Assembly: GCA_023389045.1 (NCBI GenBank)
Contig: JAEWEZ010000157.1
Coordinates: forward strand, 1-31,515
Direction of reading: 5' to 3'
Origin: Actinomycetes bacterium
Lineage (GTDB): Bacteria > Actinomycetota > Actinomycetes > Actinomycetales > Dermabacteraceae
DNA length: 31,515 nt
The position numbers and the translations under genes are program-made. Positions 31,383 to 31,515 of this stretch are shown one piece after another. A model generated the notes under the pieces. It searched no databases. It was given only the letters and a program-made list of their open reading frames with translations, and was not told the origin of the DNA. Each line of letters opens with the position of its first letter. Position 1 is the stretch's first letter.

Positions 31383-31515
31383 CTACTGGGCGGAAAGGTC
31401 AGTTTCCTCGTTTTTTGCGTCTTTTTCACCGGCGTCCTCAGAATCCCCACCAGCCTCACCCTCGGAGTTCTTATCCGGGTTAGGCATTGCCATCGAGATG
31501 AGCTCAAGGAGGGTG
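31383..31515 (-). CDS. C-terminal end of an unidentified protein (partial)
   Basis: The minus strand is open from the window edge to a TAG at 31383 and encodes about 43 residues: TLLELISMAMPNPDKN, then a very acidic, low-complexity tail (SEGEAGGDSEDAGEKD, ending in T-D-L-S-A-Q). The lower GC at A-rich lysine codons reflects this tail. The domain lies outside the window and no family can be named. It is upstream of the siderophore-interacting protein gene on the same strand but separated by a strong hairpin. Confidence 0.6.
   Translation of the reverse strand, partial: TLLELISMAMPNPDKNSEGEAGGDSEDAGEKDAKNEETDLSAQ

Overview
This is a GC-rich stretch of an actinobacterial chromosome. It carries actinobacterial-type housekeeping genes (glmU-prs, rplY-pth, tatD-rsmA-ispE, rsmI, a PMT-family mannosyltransferase, malQ). 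At least seven genes have no clear Shine-Dalgarno but a TANNNT box 6-7 nt before the start codon, which is the pattern of leaderless actinobacterial mRNAs. I infer a member of the Micrococcales, perhaps a Dermabacteraceae-like organism; genus is not determined.

Layout. (1) 1-4191, minus strand: tRNA-Gln, glmU and prs (4-nt overlap), then rplY (ribosomal protein L25) and pth, which is cut by the window edge. (2) 4332-5519, plus: a TetR and a MarR regulator. (3) 5520-8857: an accessory island holding a single-polypeptide MmeI-like (type IIL) restriction-modification enzyme with visibly lower GC, flanked by scraps of coding sequence. (4) 8858-12438, plus: an ABC-F ATPase and an MFS transporter. 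(5) 12425-15305, minus: tatD, rsmA and ispE, translationally coupled by ATGA overlaps. (6) 15500-15731: rpmF (L32) with a strong terminator, followed by a small frameshifted minus-strand gene. (7) 16046-20786: rsmI diverging from pmt, then malQ. (8) 20902-21996, minus: luxS and a LysR-like protein without a DNA-binding domain. (9) 22054-24440: a gene graveyard with a frameshifted methyltransferase, a truncated and frameshifted siderophore ABC ATPase joined to a scrap of its permease, and an AraC regulator lacking its N-terminus. (10) 24388-30426: fadD, then a nitrite-assimilation locus in which nirB (with coupled hemD) diverges from nirD. (11) 30550-31515, minus: a siderophore-interacting flavoprotein and the acidic C-terminus of an unidentified protein.

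How they work together. NirB and NirD form the siroheme-dependent NADH nitrite reductase. The coupled HemD would make uroporphyrinogen III, the siroheme precursor. TatD-RsmA-IspE combines RNA and isoprenoid housekeeping. GlmU-Prs supplies UDP-GlcNAc and PRPP.

The most unusual features are the split, divergent nirB/nirD arrangement, with five tandem 22-23 bp repeats and a DevR/NarL-like dyad in its 381-bp intergenic region, and the decayed siderophore-uptake locus. I did not find a convincing wholly new multi-gene system; the nirB-nirD control region is the best candidate for undescribed biology.
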